NCBI GenBank assembly: GCA_020466095.1
Contig: CM035806.1
Coordinates: forward strand, 115,424,737-115,488,736
Source of the DNA: Chlorops oryzae
Taxonomy: Eukaryota > Arthropoda > Insecta > Diptera > Chloropidae
Reading direction: 5' to 3'
Length of the DNA: 64,000 nucleotides
Part shown: positions 9,668 to 20,133 of the stretch, one piece after another
How positions within the stretch are numbered: position 1 is the first letter of the stretch
Layout of the letters: every line of letters begins with the position of its first letter
The notes under the pieces: model-generated
Database searches by the model: none
What the model was told of the DNA's origin: nothing
The model's input: only the letters and a program-made list of their open reading frames with translations
Translations under genes and position numbers: made by a program

Positions 9668-10918
9668 ATGGAAGAATTAAAGAAAACGGTCACTGAGTTA
9701 ACGGGTGCCGTAAACTTGGTTTTAGAGCAAATTAAAATATTAGAATGGAGAGTAGAAGCTGTTGAATGTGCGCCCAACACTACTAGGACAGAGAGCAATG
9801 TTGTTCAGGCTACTGAAAACCTCCCGCTCTGTCCCCCTCGAACCGAGGATGACTTGGCCTCCATCAGTAGACTCCCGGACTCTGTCAAAGAACTCCAGTC
9901 ATTTGAGGGTGACCCTGCGCAATACGTTTCATGGGTACATCGCGTCGAAAACATTTTAAAGGATTATGAGATAGTGAAATCGAAACCCCTGTATAGAGCA
10001 ATATTACAGAGTGTTGGAGGGAAATTTAGGGGTAATGCCAACGCTGCACTCCTCTCCTACAACATATTCGATGATGACTGGTCATCCATTAAGTCCTGTT
10101 TGTCCCTCCATTTTGCAGATAAGCGAGACATTCGCACACTGGAACACCATTTGTGCCAACTCTCACAGAGAGGAACAAAAGTTGACTCCTTCTACGCCGA
10201 TGTTAATCATCAGCTTTCCTTAATAGTGAACAAGCTCAAAACCGAATCCTACTCCGAGGAGACTGTTAGCGCATTAATTGAAACCTATAGGAATCGAGCG
10301 CTTGACGTCTTCATTAGAGGACTAGATGGGGATTTAGCTAGAATGATCATTGCCCAAAAGCCTAGAACGTTGCCGGAGGCATACACGGCTTGCCTGGATA
10401 AACAAAACTTGAACTTCCGCAGATACCCCATACATACTTTCCCAGCTCCTAATCGCGTTATGGTACTTTTAAAGAGTTTGCCGCATCCTAACTTTAGACC
10501 AAGACCACAACAGTTCTTCCCGAACGATGACCGCCAAAATCCCCAAGGTAGACGCTACCAAGAAATCCATCCGCAGAATCAGGGTTATCCGCGGCCTCAA
10601 TACAATCGACCAGAGAAAATGTACGTAGATTAGTCGACGCAATCGCGAGCGGTGAGCGCACAAGATGTTTCAATGCAGTCGCGTACTACAACGCGTGAAA
10701 ATAAGCCGCAAGCCCAGAACCCGTTTAAAAGAAAGCCCTCGACCTTGAACTTTCCTCAAAAGCAACAAAAGCTTTTTAACATCGAAGCCCCTCCCATGCC
10801 TTAAGTAGAGGAAAACCCTCCGGAGGAGGAGGAGGTGGAGGAAGAGGAGGAAAAGGGAGAAATCACCGAGGATGGGGAAAATTTTATGACAGACGCCTAT
10901 CCGGCGTACCTTACTTAG
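9668..10918 (+). pseudogene. gag: gypsy-type Gag, two premature stops
   Basis: The ATG at 9668 opens a 321-codon frame with a coiled-coil-like start and the errantivirus capsid signature (SFEGDPAQYVSWVHRVENIL, then FDDDWSSIKSCLSLHFADKR and ALIETYRNRALDVFIRGLDG). Gag coats the RNA and assembles the particle. The proline/asparagine-rich tail (FRPRPQQFFP onward) is nucleocapsid-like with no CCHC zinc knuckle. An in-frame TAG at 10631 and TAA at 10802 interrupt it, but the same frame stays recognisable, through an acidic Glu run near 10825-10855, to the TAG at 10916. The stops look like decay of a ~416-codon Gag. Pol overlaps in another frame, as expected for ribosomal frameshifting. Confidence 0.9.
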
Positions 10919-12843
10919 AATACATTAAAGCAGACGGCGAAAAGCTAAAATTTTTGATCGACACAGGCTCGAACAAAAATTATGTTAGACATTCACTATC
11001 AAATCATACAGTTAAGTTAGAAAAATCCTTTCCGGCCACGTCCGTGGGTGGTAGCATTACAATAGACAGGAAAATAAGAGGAAATTTTTTTGAAACCATT
11101 GGAATAAAAAAAAAGGTAACCTTTTTCATTCTCCCTGGGTTAGAAAATTTCGACGGAATACTTGGCGATGATACCCTACGCCAGCTGGAAGCAGTAGTCG
11201 ACCGAAGAAAAAACATGTTAGAGCTCAAAAATAATGTAAAACTTCACTCGAAACTCCAAAAATCCGATTCAATAAATTACACCTTATTAGGAAACGCTAA
11301 AGAAAATTTGCGAAAACTCATTTCGAAATACGATAAACTTTTTGAACCTATTGAAGCGAGAAGGACTGTTGATACAGCTGTAAGGGCGGAAATAATAACA
11401 ACGACGAGTGACCCCATTTATACAAAAAGTTATCCTTATCCGGTGAATATGCGACAAGAAGTAGAAAGGCAAATCCAGGAACTTCTGGATGAAGGCGTCA
11501 TCAGACCATCAAGGAGCCCCTACAATTCGCCGATTTGGGTCGTTCCGAAAAAACCAAAGCCTAACGGCGAGAAACAGTATCGCATGGTGGTAGACTTCAA
11601 GAGATTAAACGCGGTTACTATTTCCGATACTTACCTGATTCCGGACATAAATTCGACTTTAGCTAGCTTGGGAAACGCGAAATATTTCACCACACTCGAC
11701 CTCACATTAGGGTTCGACCAAATTTTAATGAAGCCTGCCGATATACCTAAAACAGCTTTTAGTACGATGAACGGGAAATACGAGTTCCTAAGACTCCCAT
11801 TTGGGCTGAAAAATGCCCCAGCAATTTTTCAACGCATGATTGACGATGTACTCAAGGAACATGTAGGCAAAATATGCTACGTGTACATCGATGATATCAT
11901 TGTATTCGGAAAGAACGTAGACACTCACCTTGCAAACCTCGAAAAAGTCTTTTGTTGTTTAGAGAAGGCCGGCCGCAAGGTAAATTTAGGAAAAACTCAC
12001 TTTATGGACACACGCGTCGAATTTTTGGGCTATTTCATAAGCTCAGGGGGTATAACACCGGACCCAAAAAAGGTTGAATCTATTCAAAATATCCTTCCTC
12101 CTTGTAACTTGAAAGAACTTAAAGGCTTCCTTGGCCTGACGTCCTATTATAGGAAATTCATAAGGGATTATGCCAAGGTGGCTAAGCCACTTACAAATCT
12201 TACGAGAGGCGAAAACGCGCAAATTAAGGCAAACCAATCGAAAAAAGTCTCAATTTCTTTAGATGAAGGCGCAATGAGAGCTTTTATTGAGCTCAAACAA
12301 CTGTTAGTCTCCTCTGAAATGTTAGTTTTCCCCGACTTCGAGCAGCCATTCAACCTGACGACGGACGCCTCCAATCTCGCCATAGGAGCGGTGTTGTCCC
12401 AAGGCAACGTAGGGAATGATAGACCGATTGCCTTCATTTCAAGATCCCTGAAAAAATCTGAAGAAAATTATGCGGCCAACGAGAAAGAAATGTTGGCCAT
12501 AGTATGGGCTTTGGACAATTTGAGATCATACCTTTACGGGGCAAAAAATGTGCGAATATACACAGACCATCAGCCTCTTACGTTCTCATTAGGCAATCGT
12601 AATTTTAACGCAAAATTGAAAAGGTGGAAGGCGCGCATCGAAGAATATAATTATGAACTAATATAAAAGCCGGGAAAATCAAACCTGGTAGCAGATGCCC
12701 TCTCAAGGCTCCCCACACAAGTCGATCATTTCACTTGCAACGCTGTAAGTGGAACTGAATCGACCATCTCAGCAGAAGATGGCAGAATCTATACTGAATC
12801 GACCCTATCAGCGGACGAAGGTAGAAACTACGCCGAGTCAACT
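10780..12843 (+). pseudogene. pol: gypsy-type Pol, first part: protease, reverse transcriptase, RNase H
   Basis: Open from 10780, overlapping the end of gag in a different frame; the true start would come from frameshifting, so no ATG is expected. Order: glycine-rich linker, aspartic protease with its DTG (LIDTGSNKNYVRH, about 10954), reverse transcriptase with VVDFKRLN, LPFGLKNAPAIFQ and the YIDD catalytic box at 11884-11895, then RNase H with TTDASNLAIGAVLSQG and YTDHQPLT. An in-frame TAA at 12664 interrupts just after RNase H. Coding similarity continues to 12843, where the 3.2-kb element is inserted within a short degenerate acidic repeat. The remainder is at 16055-17635. Confidence 0.93.
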
Positions 12844-14697
12844 TGTTAATAATTGTGCTAGTTGGTTTTGTGGTAGCGGTTTGGCGGTTCGACACGGTGG
12901 CTTCTTCCCCGACTAGTTCGCCGTTGGCGTGGGTTGTTGCCACTCCGCACACCATCCTAACATTATTTAACAAATTTTCGTGTCGATGTGTGGGTACAGA
13001 TAAGACGAGAGGAAAAAGAAAAGAGTTGAGGAGGCAGAAATAGAAAGAGGTGATACAAGAAAAAAAAAAAAAAAAACCAGTTATGATGAAAGTAAGAAAA
13101 TGAGGCAATTTTAAATAAAGAAAAGAAAACAAGAAAGAAAAAAAAGGCCTGTAAAATATCTCTGTCCGATCTATCAAACACACTCCAATGAATCCCCTTA
13201 ATACCTCACTCCGCCTACATGTCTCTGTCCTTAGTCTGGAGCAAGCCCTCCCACTGCGAAATCTTGCAGCCGTGAGTGTACTGTGGCTCCTTTTTACTTT
13301 TTAGTACACTCCCCATATTCAGTCCGTTCGTCCGTTTACGTCGGCGTACGTTGGTCGAAAGTCGTCATCACTCACCTCGAATAAAATTTCCTATTGGGTT
13401 GATGGTACGGCACTAAAGCGAATGCAATGCGCTCAGCCTACCATTTTTACTTGATAGACGTTGCCAGCAAAATGAAAAACCAAATGTACCGGTGCAGGAA
13501 ACAGTGTTCACATCACCCCATTGCTACTGGTCGAATAAAAATAATAAGGAAGTTTTTAGACGATATATAATATATATTTTTTTTTTTATATTTTTGTTAT
13601 GTTTATTAACTGTGTTTTGTGCTCACGCAATTCGTTTCCTTTTGAAAATTACATTTACATTCATTTTTTTTTTTTTTATATTTTTTTTATAATTAATTTT
13701 TGCACTAGGATAATAATAAATATGTTAATAAGAGTGGTGTAAAAATAAATCAAAATTTGAGAAGAAAAAAAAAGAACTGCTATGGAGAATCAGGTAAGTA
13801 ACAAAAAAAAAAAATTTATCAAAACGGGGAAAAGGCAAAAAAAAACTAACAAAAAAAAAAAAAAGAAGAAAATAGAAAAGAAAAATGAAAATAAAATGGA
13901 ACAGTACCTTGCTGGGTCCGAGCACACTCGTCCGTCACAGCACAAAAAAAAATGTCTGTTTAAATTTTAATTCGAAGTTTCGAGTTGAGCGCCGAGTAAC
14001 GACTCTACGCAATCTGCCTTTTTCTACGCAGGTGTGCCCTTTTTATAGGTTTTCATCTCCTATTCCTTAACCAGCAAAATCCTTTGTTTTTGCCTTTTCC
14101 AGAGCTTTTCCTGTGACTTAATTTCTAATCAATTACTATTTATTTTCTAGCTAACTTTGATCATCATTAGTTGGCGGGATTTCCATTCGTCTCTGGCGGT
14201 TTCTCATACCAGTATTTACTTCGCTACATCTTTTAACAGGATCAGCTGTTGCCTGTGGAAATTATTGTGCAATAGTGTATGTATTCGTTGAGACACTAAA
14301 TTGTAATTAATTAATGTATATAATTATTTTCTAAAATATTGGACACGAAAACATTGTATAGTGGCATAGTGGGCAAGTGCAGAATTAAGTGGAATTACTT
14401 TATTGCATTCGTGCAAATATTTCAGAGACGTGTAAATATTTCAGTGCTTTGGTATTGTTTGGCTTTGTTTTTATTTGTTTTAGTTTTTCTGTAAACATTC
14501 ATAGCGAGAGAGAAACAGTGATCGCAACCGTGTTCGGGTCACATACGGAATTCAATGACAATAATATTTTTTTTTTCTTTTCTTTTTCTTTTCATTCTGT
14601 TCTTGACCTGTGCCACTAGTTTTCGTGTTGTTATATTTAGGGTTGTTACAACTGACATTTGTTTCGCAATTGCGGATATTATTTATTATTATTATAT

Positions 14698-14735
<38 letters not shown>

Positions 14736-14867
14736 TCGTTCGCTTCTATGATTAGTTTAGTAATAATTCATTTTTATATAATTCAGTTATAATTAGTTTA
14801 ATTGCTTTCATGATAATTGCTCTATATAATTCAATTTTTAATTTATTTTCGGTCTGACTCGCAGTGA
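12844..14867 (-). other. Non-coding half of the 3.2-kb insertion
   Basis: Downstream (minus sense) of the 236-residue ORF. Homopurine/homopyrimidine tracts dominate. A minus-strand frame of 150 codons at 12731-13183 crosses the insertion boundary and is a chance frame. No other gene is supportable. Confidence 0.5.
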
Positions 14868-15578
14868 CTAGCGTGCATCTAAGTCGCTATATGGGTGTTG
14901 ACGATTTCGTCGAGCTCCGCCCCTATGACTTCGCTTGCGGGGAGCCTCGTACGCCGGAACATCAGGCTGTGGAGTCCTTTTGGGCCGATCTTTGAGGGCT
15001 AACACTCTCTTGGCTTTGGTAAGTCCTTGTCGTGTTATTTTAACTTGGAACATTACTCCATTCACGGATTTTAGGAATCTCATTTCGGTACCGGGTGGAC
15101 GCGTTCTATTAATTTCTCGGGCTGATTCTCGGATCACCATCGGAATATCGTGATTCATTTCTTCTTCAGGTACGACCAAATCGCTGAGCCATGGGTTTTT
15201 TTGTTGTGCCGTTGCTCGTGATGTAGTTTGTGGGTTTTCTTGTAGTAGGGTTTCCCATTCATCGTCATCATATTCGTAGCCGTCTAGACTAAGTGTTTCA
15301 TCGTCATGTGTGGGTTGTCGAGCGGTGGCGGATGTACTGGGACCATCGGTCATCACGGCGTATCGCTCTGCCGTTGGTAGTACGGTGGTGTCGATAAGTC
15401 CTTCTTTTACTGGTGGCTTAGGTGTTGCTAGGACTGCTCTTGGTCGTTTTAGTTTCGCATCATACACTTCTTCAAAAATTTCGGGTAGCCGCCTTGGCTG
15501 ATGTGTAGCCTTTTTTCCGGCGATGAGTTTGTCGCGCACACGCTGTACCTGCTCTTCCCATTTTGCTCCGAAATTCAT
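14868..15578 (-). CDS. Unrecognised 236-residue protein of the 3.2-kb insertion
   Basis: Intact minus-strand ORF starting at ATG 15578, with MNFGAKWEEQVQRVRDKLIA, a basic helical N-terminus (KKATHQPRRLPEIFEEVYDA), a Ser/Thr-rich centre, a strongly acidic block (LDGYEYDDDEWETLL), a segment with ESAREINRTRPPGTEMRFL and VMFQVKITRQG, and an arginine-rich tail (RKRSHRGGARRNRQHPYSDL). I see no membrane segment, zinc finger or catalytic motif. The acidic-then-basic layout could suit nucleic-acid or chaperone-like binding, but I do not recognise the family. GC content and codon use differ from the AT-rich surroundings. Upstream, AAG|GTAAAA near 15660 and CATTACAG|AATG just before the ORF could be a small intron joining ATGGAACTAAG in frame. 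Confidence 0.6.
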   Translation of the reverse strand: MNFGAKWEEQVQRVRDKLIAGKKATHQPRRLPEIFEEVYDAKLKRPRAVLATPKPPVKEGLIDTTVLPTAERYAVMTDGPSTSATARQPTHDDETLSLDGYEYDDDEWETLLQENPQTTSRATAQQKNPWLSDLVVPEEEMNHDIPMVIRESAREINRTRPPGTEMRFLKSVNGVMFQVKITRQGLTKAKRVLALKDRPKRTPQPDVPAYEAPRKRSHRGGARRNRQHPYSDLDAR

Positions 15579-16054
15579 TCTGTAATGGAATGTGTTAGTG
15601 ATGGTCGTACACGTGCGTCTATTTGATTGTGTTGTCCGGTAGTTGATTCTGAGTTATTTTACCTTAGTTCCATTTTATTTCACTCCCCCTCTTCCTTTCC
15701 TTTTCTTTTTCTTTATAATTTATATAATTGTTACACAAAAATTTTACTTTCCCTTTCTCCATAGATTCACGATTGGGTTACACTTCTCTCAACGATATTC
15801 AAGAGGAAATAATCCGGTGCGCACAACACTTATTATATATATTGAAATTTTGATGCTTCCTTTTCTTTTCTTTCACAGGTCTGCAAACACAAATGGGTTG
15901 GCTTAGGATGGCCTTCTTTTATCATTGAATGTAAGCATTTTTCGACAAAAATTTGTTCTTCTGAAATGAAACTCCGTATTTTCCCTAGGTTATATTAAGG
16001 TTTCCGGATGACTATCTTTGGGTCGGACTACACTAGTTATATGAACCCGTAACA

Positions 16055-17635
16055 AACTTTATCTGCAGAAGAAGGGAGGGAGAGCTCCATTTTGGAGACG
16101 GTACACAGTGCTGAACAAGACGGATCTGACCTTATACCACATGTTGAGGTTACCATTAACGTCTTCAGGAGACAACTTATTTTCAGGCCGGGTTTCGAAA
16201 TGTTTGAAGAACCTCACCCTGACTACACGCGCTATTACATAGGGCTGACAGGCTTAGATGAGGAAAAGCTAGCTGAAATCCTTAAATGCAAACTGCTACC
16301 CAACATTATTAACGGTATTAAAATCCCAGAAAATTTTTTGTCTTTGCTAAATAAAGTCTACATACAGAATTTCTCATCTTATAAAATCCGAGTTATCCAG
16401 AGAGTAGTTGAGGACTTTAAAAATCTCGACCGAATATACCAGGTCATAATGGAGGAGCATAAAAGAGCGCACCGACACCCGAAAGAAAACAAAGAACAAT
16501 TGCTAGAAAAATTTTATTTCCCGAGTATGGCTAGGCTCATTAAAGAATATGCGGCTAACTGCGCTATATGCCAATTTAATAAATACGACAGGCACCCCAT
16601 ACGCCCAGAATTGCAGCCAACTCCTATTCCCTCCTATTCTTGTGAAATTCTTCATATGGACATTCTCGAAATTCAGGGTAAAAATACATTTCATGTCTCG
16701 ACAAATTCTCAAAATTTGCAAAGCTTTTTCACATCAAAAACCGGCCCACTTTGCACCTTAGAGAGAAAATTATAAAAATGTTACACTATTTTACGATTCC
16801 AAGGATGCTGGTTGCCGACAATGAGTCTGCTTTTCTGAGCCCCTTATAACAAAATTTCATAACCGGCCTGGGCATTCGTGTTTACCGAACGCCCACGCAA
16901 AAAAGTGAAGTCAATGGCCAGGTGGAAAGATTCCACTCAACAATTTTGGAAATTTTCCGATGTTTAAATCCGAATACAAGAATCTTAAAACGAAAGAATT
17001 GCTCAACATTTCAGTCGATCGATATAACAATACAATCCACTCAGTCGAAAAAGAAGTCATGCGACATATTTTTAACCGTTTCCAAAGAATAAATTTTCAG
17101 AAATTGATTAACTTCAAAGAGAAAATTAACAAAGATCTCAAAAATGAAATAAAAAGGGCTCAGAAGTTGCAAGCTGAAAGACACAATAGGAGAAGGTCAC
17201 CACCCAAAATATATAATCGTGGCGACATAATTTACGTTAGATGTAAGCAAATCAAGGGCAAACACAAGCCTTTATATCGGGCATGTGATTGGATTCCCTT
17301 TCCCCAAATTTTGGGGAAAGTCAATTTCTTTCCTCAAATATTTTGAAGAATGTATGGAAATTTTGAAAGAAATGACATTGTCAAAAACAAAAGAGCGGCT
17401 ATACGATAAAATTTTCGAATTAAAAAATTTCGAACATATTTAAATTCCCGAGTATTTATTTCAATTTCCCGGGGAAACGAATTCCCGGGAATCCAATCAC
17501 ACACCTGTATAAAAAGGAAATTGTCAAAAGCGATAATAAAGTTACAATAACTACTCTTAACAATAAGAAAATCCATAAATCTCACATAAAAAATTTGCCA
17601 TACATACAAAACCTAAATTACGATATATCCGAATA
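16055..17635 (+). pseudogene. pol: gypsy-type Pol, second part: integrase
   Basis: Continuation of pol after the 3.2-kb insertion. Linker and N-terminal part lead to a zinc-binding HHCC region (HKRAHRHPKENKEQLLEKFY, then CAICQFNKYDRH). The catalytic core begins at the LHMDILEIQG aspartate, then breaks. A frameshift near 16700 and stops near 16785 and 16848 interrupt it, but the second aspartate region (VADNESAF) and the glutamate region (EVNGQVERFHS) are legible to about 16950. The C-terminal DNA-binding part (KAQRAQKLQ-like basic helix, IYNRGDIIYVR) follows. A MITE at 17278-17507 splits the tail, and the natural stop is near 17633. A multi-lesion pseudogene. Confidence 0.9.
17278..17507. mobile_element. 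230-bp MITE inserted in the integrase tail (copy 1)
   Basis: Ends CGGGCATGTGATTGGA (17278) and TCCAATCACACACCTG (to 17507) pair as 16-bp inverted repeats with three mismatches. Comparing with the uninterrupted codons of the integrase tail indicates a 3-bp duplication TAT. Inner palindromic words include AATTCCCGGGAA. A second copy lies at 28535-28775. The 3-bp duplication suits a PIF/Harbinger-type mobiliser, though TAT is not the classic TTA. Confidence 0.85.
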
Positions 17636-17711
17636 AATAAAATTTTTTTTTTGTTTGGCTGAACTTCATAGCAAGCAATAGAATTAATAATTTTTCTGAG
17701 TTCAATTTGTA

Positions 17712-18178
17712 GATTAATCCTTGGCACTACGGCAAACTGCTACAGCATCTTCAAATACGAGACCCCACTGGTCACCATAAGAGATGGTAGAGGCTCCATA
17801 GTAAGCGGAATGTTGAAATTCGTGCATGTAATCGATCTCGAGGGGTACGATCAGATTATCAAAGAGGCACCAGAGGCAGTAGTGAACATGCAGGACTCCC
17901 AAAAACGGCCTCTCGCTTCCCACCACTTAGCACAACTCAAAATGCAAATAGATGAACTTAAAGGCAAGACGACTCGAAATCGCCGTGCAATCAATTGGAT
18001 CGGGTCAGCTTGGAAATGGATAGCCGGTAACCCGGACGCCACAGATTAGGACGTAATCCTGCATAGTCAGAACGAACTGATTCAGAACAATAACCAGCAA
18101 TTCCATATCAATAAACAAATTTTCGATATTACAAATGACATTACAGGCCGAACCAATCAAATAGTCGATCGCCTCGCA
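17712..18178 (+). pseudogene. env: gypsy-type envelope gene, 5' part, truncated by a gap
   Basis: After a pyrimidine-rich stretch ending TTTGTAG (a plausible splice acceptor, as gypsy env is made from a spliced mRNA) the plus strand shows similarity to errantivirus Env. A surface-subunit region is followed by a short basic cleavage-site-like cluster near 17980 and a hydrophobic, tryptophan-containing fusion-peptide-like segment to about 18040. Family Env proteins are envelope glycoproteins that can mediate particle entry. This copy lacks a recognisable signal peptide, has an in-frame stop at 18047, and is cut by the gap at 18179, so it is non-functional as assembled. Confidence 0.82.
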
Positions 18179-18278
18179 NNNNNNNNNNNNNNNNNNNNNN
18201 NNNNNNNNNNNNNNNNNNNNNNNNNNNNNNNNNNNNNNNNNNNNNNNNNNNNNNNNNNNNNNNNNNNNNNNNNNNNNN
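18179..18278. other. Assembly gap (100 N)
   Basis: Scaffold gap inside env. The rest of env and the 3' LTR of the gypsy element may be collapsed here; the right flank is unrelated repeat. Confidence 0.99.
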
Positions 18279-18322
18279 AAAAATTGCTACAAAGCAACCG
18301 ATTGGCGCCTGTTTTTTTTTTT

Positions 18323-18612
18323 GAGGTTATGGCAAAATGCTGATCTGATGGAGCAAAACGGGCATCGGATTTAGAATCAGCGACCCCGAAAACATATGGT
18401 AGAAGTAATCAGATACCCAGATCAGAACAAAAAAAAAATTTGTCCACGATATTAAATTTTAATAGCTCGAATTGAGGTTTTTGAGGTTATGGCAAAATGC
18501 TGATCTGATGGAGCAAAACGGGCAACGGATTTGGAATCAGCGACCCCGAAAACATATGGTAGAGGTAGTGAGATACCCAGATCAAACCAAAAATTTTTTT
18601 TTGTGCGGCTGT
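18323..18612. repeat. Two tandem copies of a 160-bp repeat
   Basis: GAGGTTATGGCAAAATGCTG starts at 18323 and again at 18483. Both copies include ATGGAGCAAAACGGGCA and AGCGACCCCGAAAACATATG and end in AT-runs after AGATACCCAGATCA. They may be the edge of a longer array lost in the gap. Confidence 0.9.
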
Positions 18613-18664
18613 TAATTAATTGCAAATTTCCAAAAATAAAAAAAAAAAAATAAAGCAAAATCAA

Positions 18665-19675
18665 AGAGAAACAAGTAAGAAAGCTAAGGTCGGTCAAGCC
18701 CGACTTTGAAATACCCAGCGTCCCGACACTATAGCAAGTGGGAGGGCAACATAAATTATTTTCCTACACCTTTCATTCGCCTTGGTGAACCTATATTGCG
18801 AATTTGAAGCTTCTACGCCTTTTACTTCGGAAGTTACGAAAAATCTTCATTTGTGGGCGTGGCAGTGGGCGGGCCGCATTAAATTTTTTCCTTCACCTTT
18901 CATTCGCCTTGGTGAACCTATGTTGCGAATTTGAAGCTTCTACGCCTTTTACTTCGGAAGTTACGAAAAATCTTCATTTGTGGGCGTGGCAGTGGGCGGG
19001 ACATAAAAAAAATTTTCCTACACCTTTCATTCGCCTTGGTGAACCTATGTTGCGAATTCAAAGCTTCGACGCCTTTTACTTCGGAAGTTACGAAAAATCT
19101 TTATTTGTGGGCGTGGCAGTGGGAGGGAACATAAATTATTTCCCTACACCTTTCATTCGCCGTGGTGACCCTATTTGCGAATTTGAAGCTTCTACGCCTT
19201 TTACTTCGGAAGTTACGAAAAATCTTCATTTGTGGGTGTGGCAGTGGGCGGGCCGCATAAAATTTTTTTCCACACCTTTCATTCGCCTTGGTGAACCTAT
19301 GTTGCTAATTTGAAGCTTCTACGCCTTTTACTTCGGAAGTTACGAAAAATCTTTATTTGTGGGCGTGGCAGGGGCGGGCCGCATAAAATTTTTTTCCTAC
19401 ACCTTTTCTTCGCCTTGGTGAACCTATGTTGCGAATTTGAAGCTTCTACGCCTTTTACTTCGGAAGTTACGAAAAAACTTCATTTGTGGGCGTGGCAGTG
19501 GGCGGGCCGCATAAAATTTTTTCCTACACCTTTCATTCGCCTTGGTGAACCTATGTTGCGAATTTGAAGCTTCTCAGCCTTTTACTTCGGAAGAGACGAA
19601 AAATCTTCATTTGTGGGCGTGGCAGTGGGCGGGCCATAAAAAAAATTTTCCTACACCTTTCATTCGCCTTCGTAT
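18665..19675 (+). mobile_element. Helentron (INE-1/DINE-like) with seven 127-bp tandem repeats
   Basis: The left end has the Helentron-type word ACAAGTAAGAAAGCTAAGGT and a short hairpin (TCGG...CCGA) before AAATACCCAGCGTCCCGAC. The body is a tandem array with GTGGGCGTGGCAG at about 18853, 18980, 19107, 19232, 19359, 19486 and 19613, a period of 125-127 bp. Each unit contains CTTTCATTCGCCTTGGTGAA and CTTTTACTTCGGAAGTTACG. Open frames of 67-169 codons across the array are by-products of the repeat. Non-autonomous; a reverse-oriented relative lies at 31650-31948. Confidence 0.85.
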
Positions 19676-20133
19676 TTGCAATACGATCCAATACCAATAT
19701 TAATATTTTTATTGATATTGGAAAATTGTTCCAATGTTAAAAAAAAATTATTGGTATTGGAAAAATATTGCATTAAATTTATTGGTATTAGAAAAGTTTC
19801 CAATAAAATTTTTTTGTATTTTAAAAATATTCCGATAAGTTGTTATGGATATTGGAAAAAGTTACAATAAATATTAATAATAATAAACCGAACTTTTACT
19901 AATTTTAATGCGAATTTTGCTTATTATAACGCAAGGTAAAAAAGTCCGTCAGTGTCAGTGTTGCCATTTTGGCTCAAATTTTACCAAAATTGATTGCTTT
20001 TTTTGTGTATGTGAAGCCGACTTAATTCATTTTTAAAACTTTCTAAGCTTACTGCATGATTAATTAAAACTGGATTTATTGGATGTAAATTACTTATTGC
20101 ACTAAAATATTTAATTGAATATTTTTGGAAAAC
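19676..20133. repeat. Degenerate AT-rich short repeats, no gene
   Basis: From about 19690 to 19880, loosely repeated words such as ATTGGTATTGGAAAAATATT and CCAATAAAATTT recur at about 50-60 bp. The rest is AT-rich and featureless. Confidence 0.5.

Larger units (their letters stand above)
12844..16054 (-). mobile_element. 3211-bp insertion with TG...CA ends and 4-bp duplication; possible solo long LTR
   Basis: Exact boundaries follow from the host gene: AACT at 12840-12843 is repeated at 16055-16058, and removing the insert plus one copy restores the pol frame. The insert begins TGTTAATAATTG and ends CCCGTAACA, the 5'-TG...CA-3' form of LTR elements with the gypsy-superfamily duplication length. 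I could not find either end repeated inside, so there are no paired LTRs. A solo LTR of unusual length, or an undescribed element type, fits best. It carries one long minus-strand ORF (14868-15578), T-rich tracts near 13570-13690 and 14700-14735, and no reverse transcriptase or transposase. Confidence 0.8.
8357..18178 (+). mobile_element. gypsy-type errantivirus (LTR retrotransposon with env), defective, with nested insertions
   Basis: In order: candidate 5' LTR, a tRNA-Lys-type primer binding site, a ~840-bp leader, gag, pol (protease, reverse transcriptase, RNase H, integrase) and the start of env. Protein similarity is to the gypsy/17.6/297 errantivirus group of flies. Pol is interrupted by a 3.2-kb element (12844-16054) and a 230-bp MITE (17278-17507). 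Gag, pol and env each carry stop codons or frameshifts, so the copy is inactive as assembled. The sequence runs into an assembly gap inside env, and no 3' LTR was found after the gap. The left boundary is inferred. Confidence 0.9.

Noticed and set aside
12731..13183. 150-codon minus-strand ORF
   Set aside because: It spans the exact boundary between gypsy pol and the 3.2-kb insertion, so it cannot be an ancestral gene.
13492..14792. Phe-rich and Lys-rich small ORFs
   Set aside because: Low-complexity T- and A-rich tracts; no motifs, many overlapping frames.
18323..18590. CRISPR-like array
   Set aside because: Only two long, identical, directly adjacent units; this is ordinary tandem duplication in animal DNA.
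18804..19567. 169-residue repetitive protein with KNLHLWAWQWAG-type repeats
   Set aside because: The frame arises from the 127-bp Helentron tandem repeats; the non-triplet period shifts frames between units.
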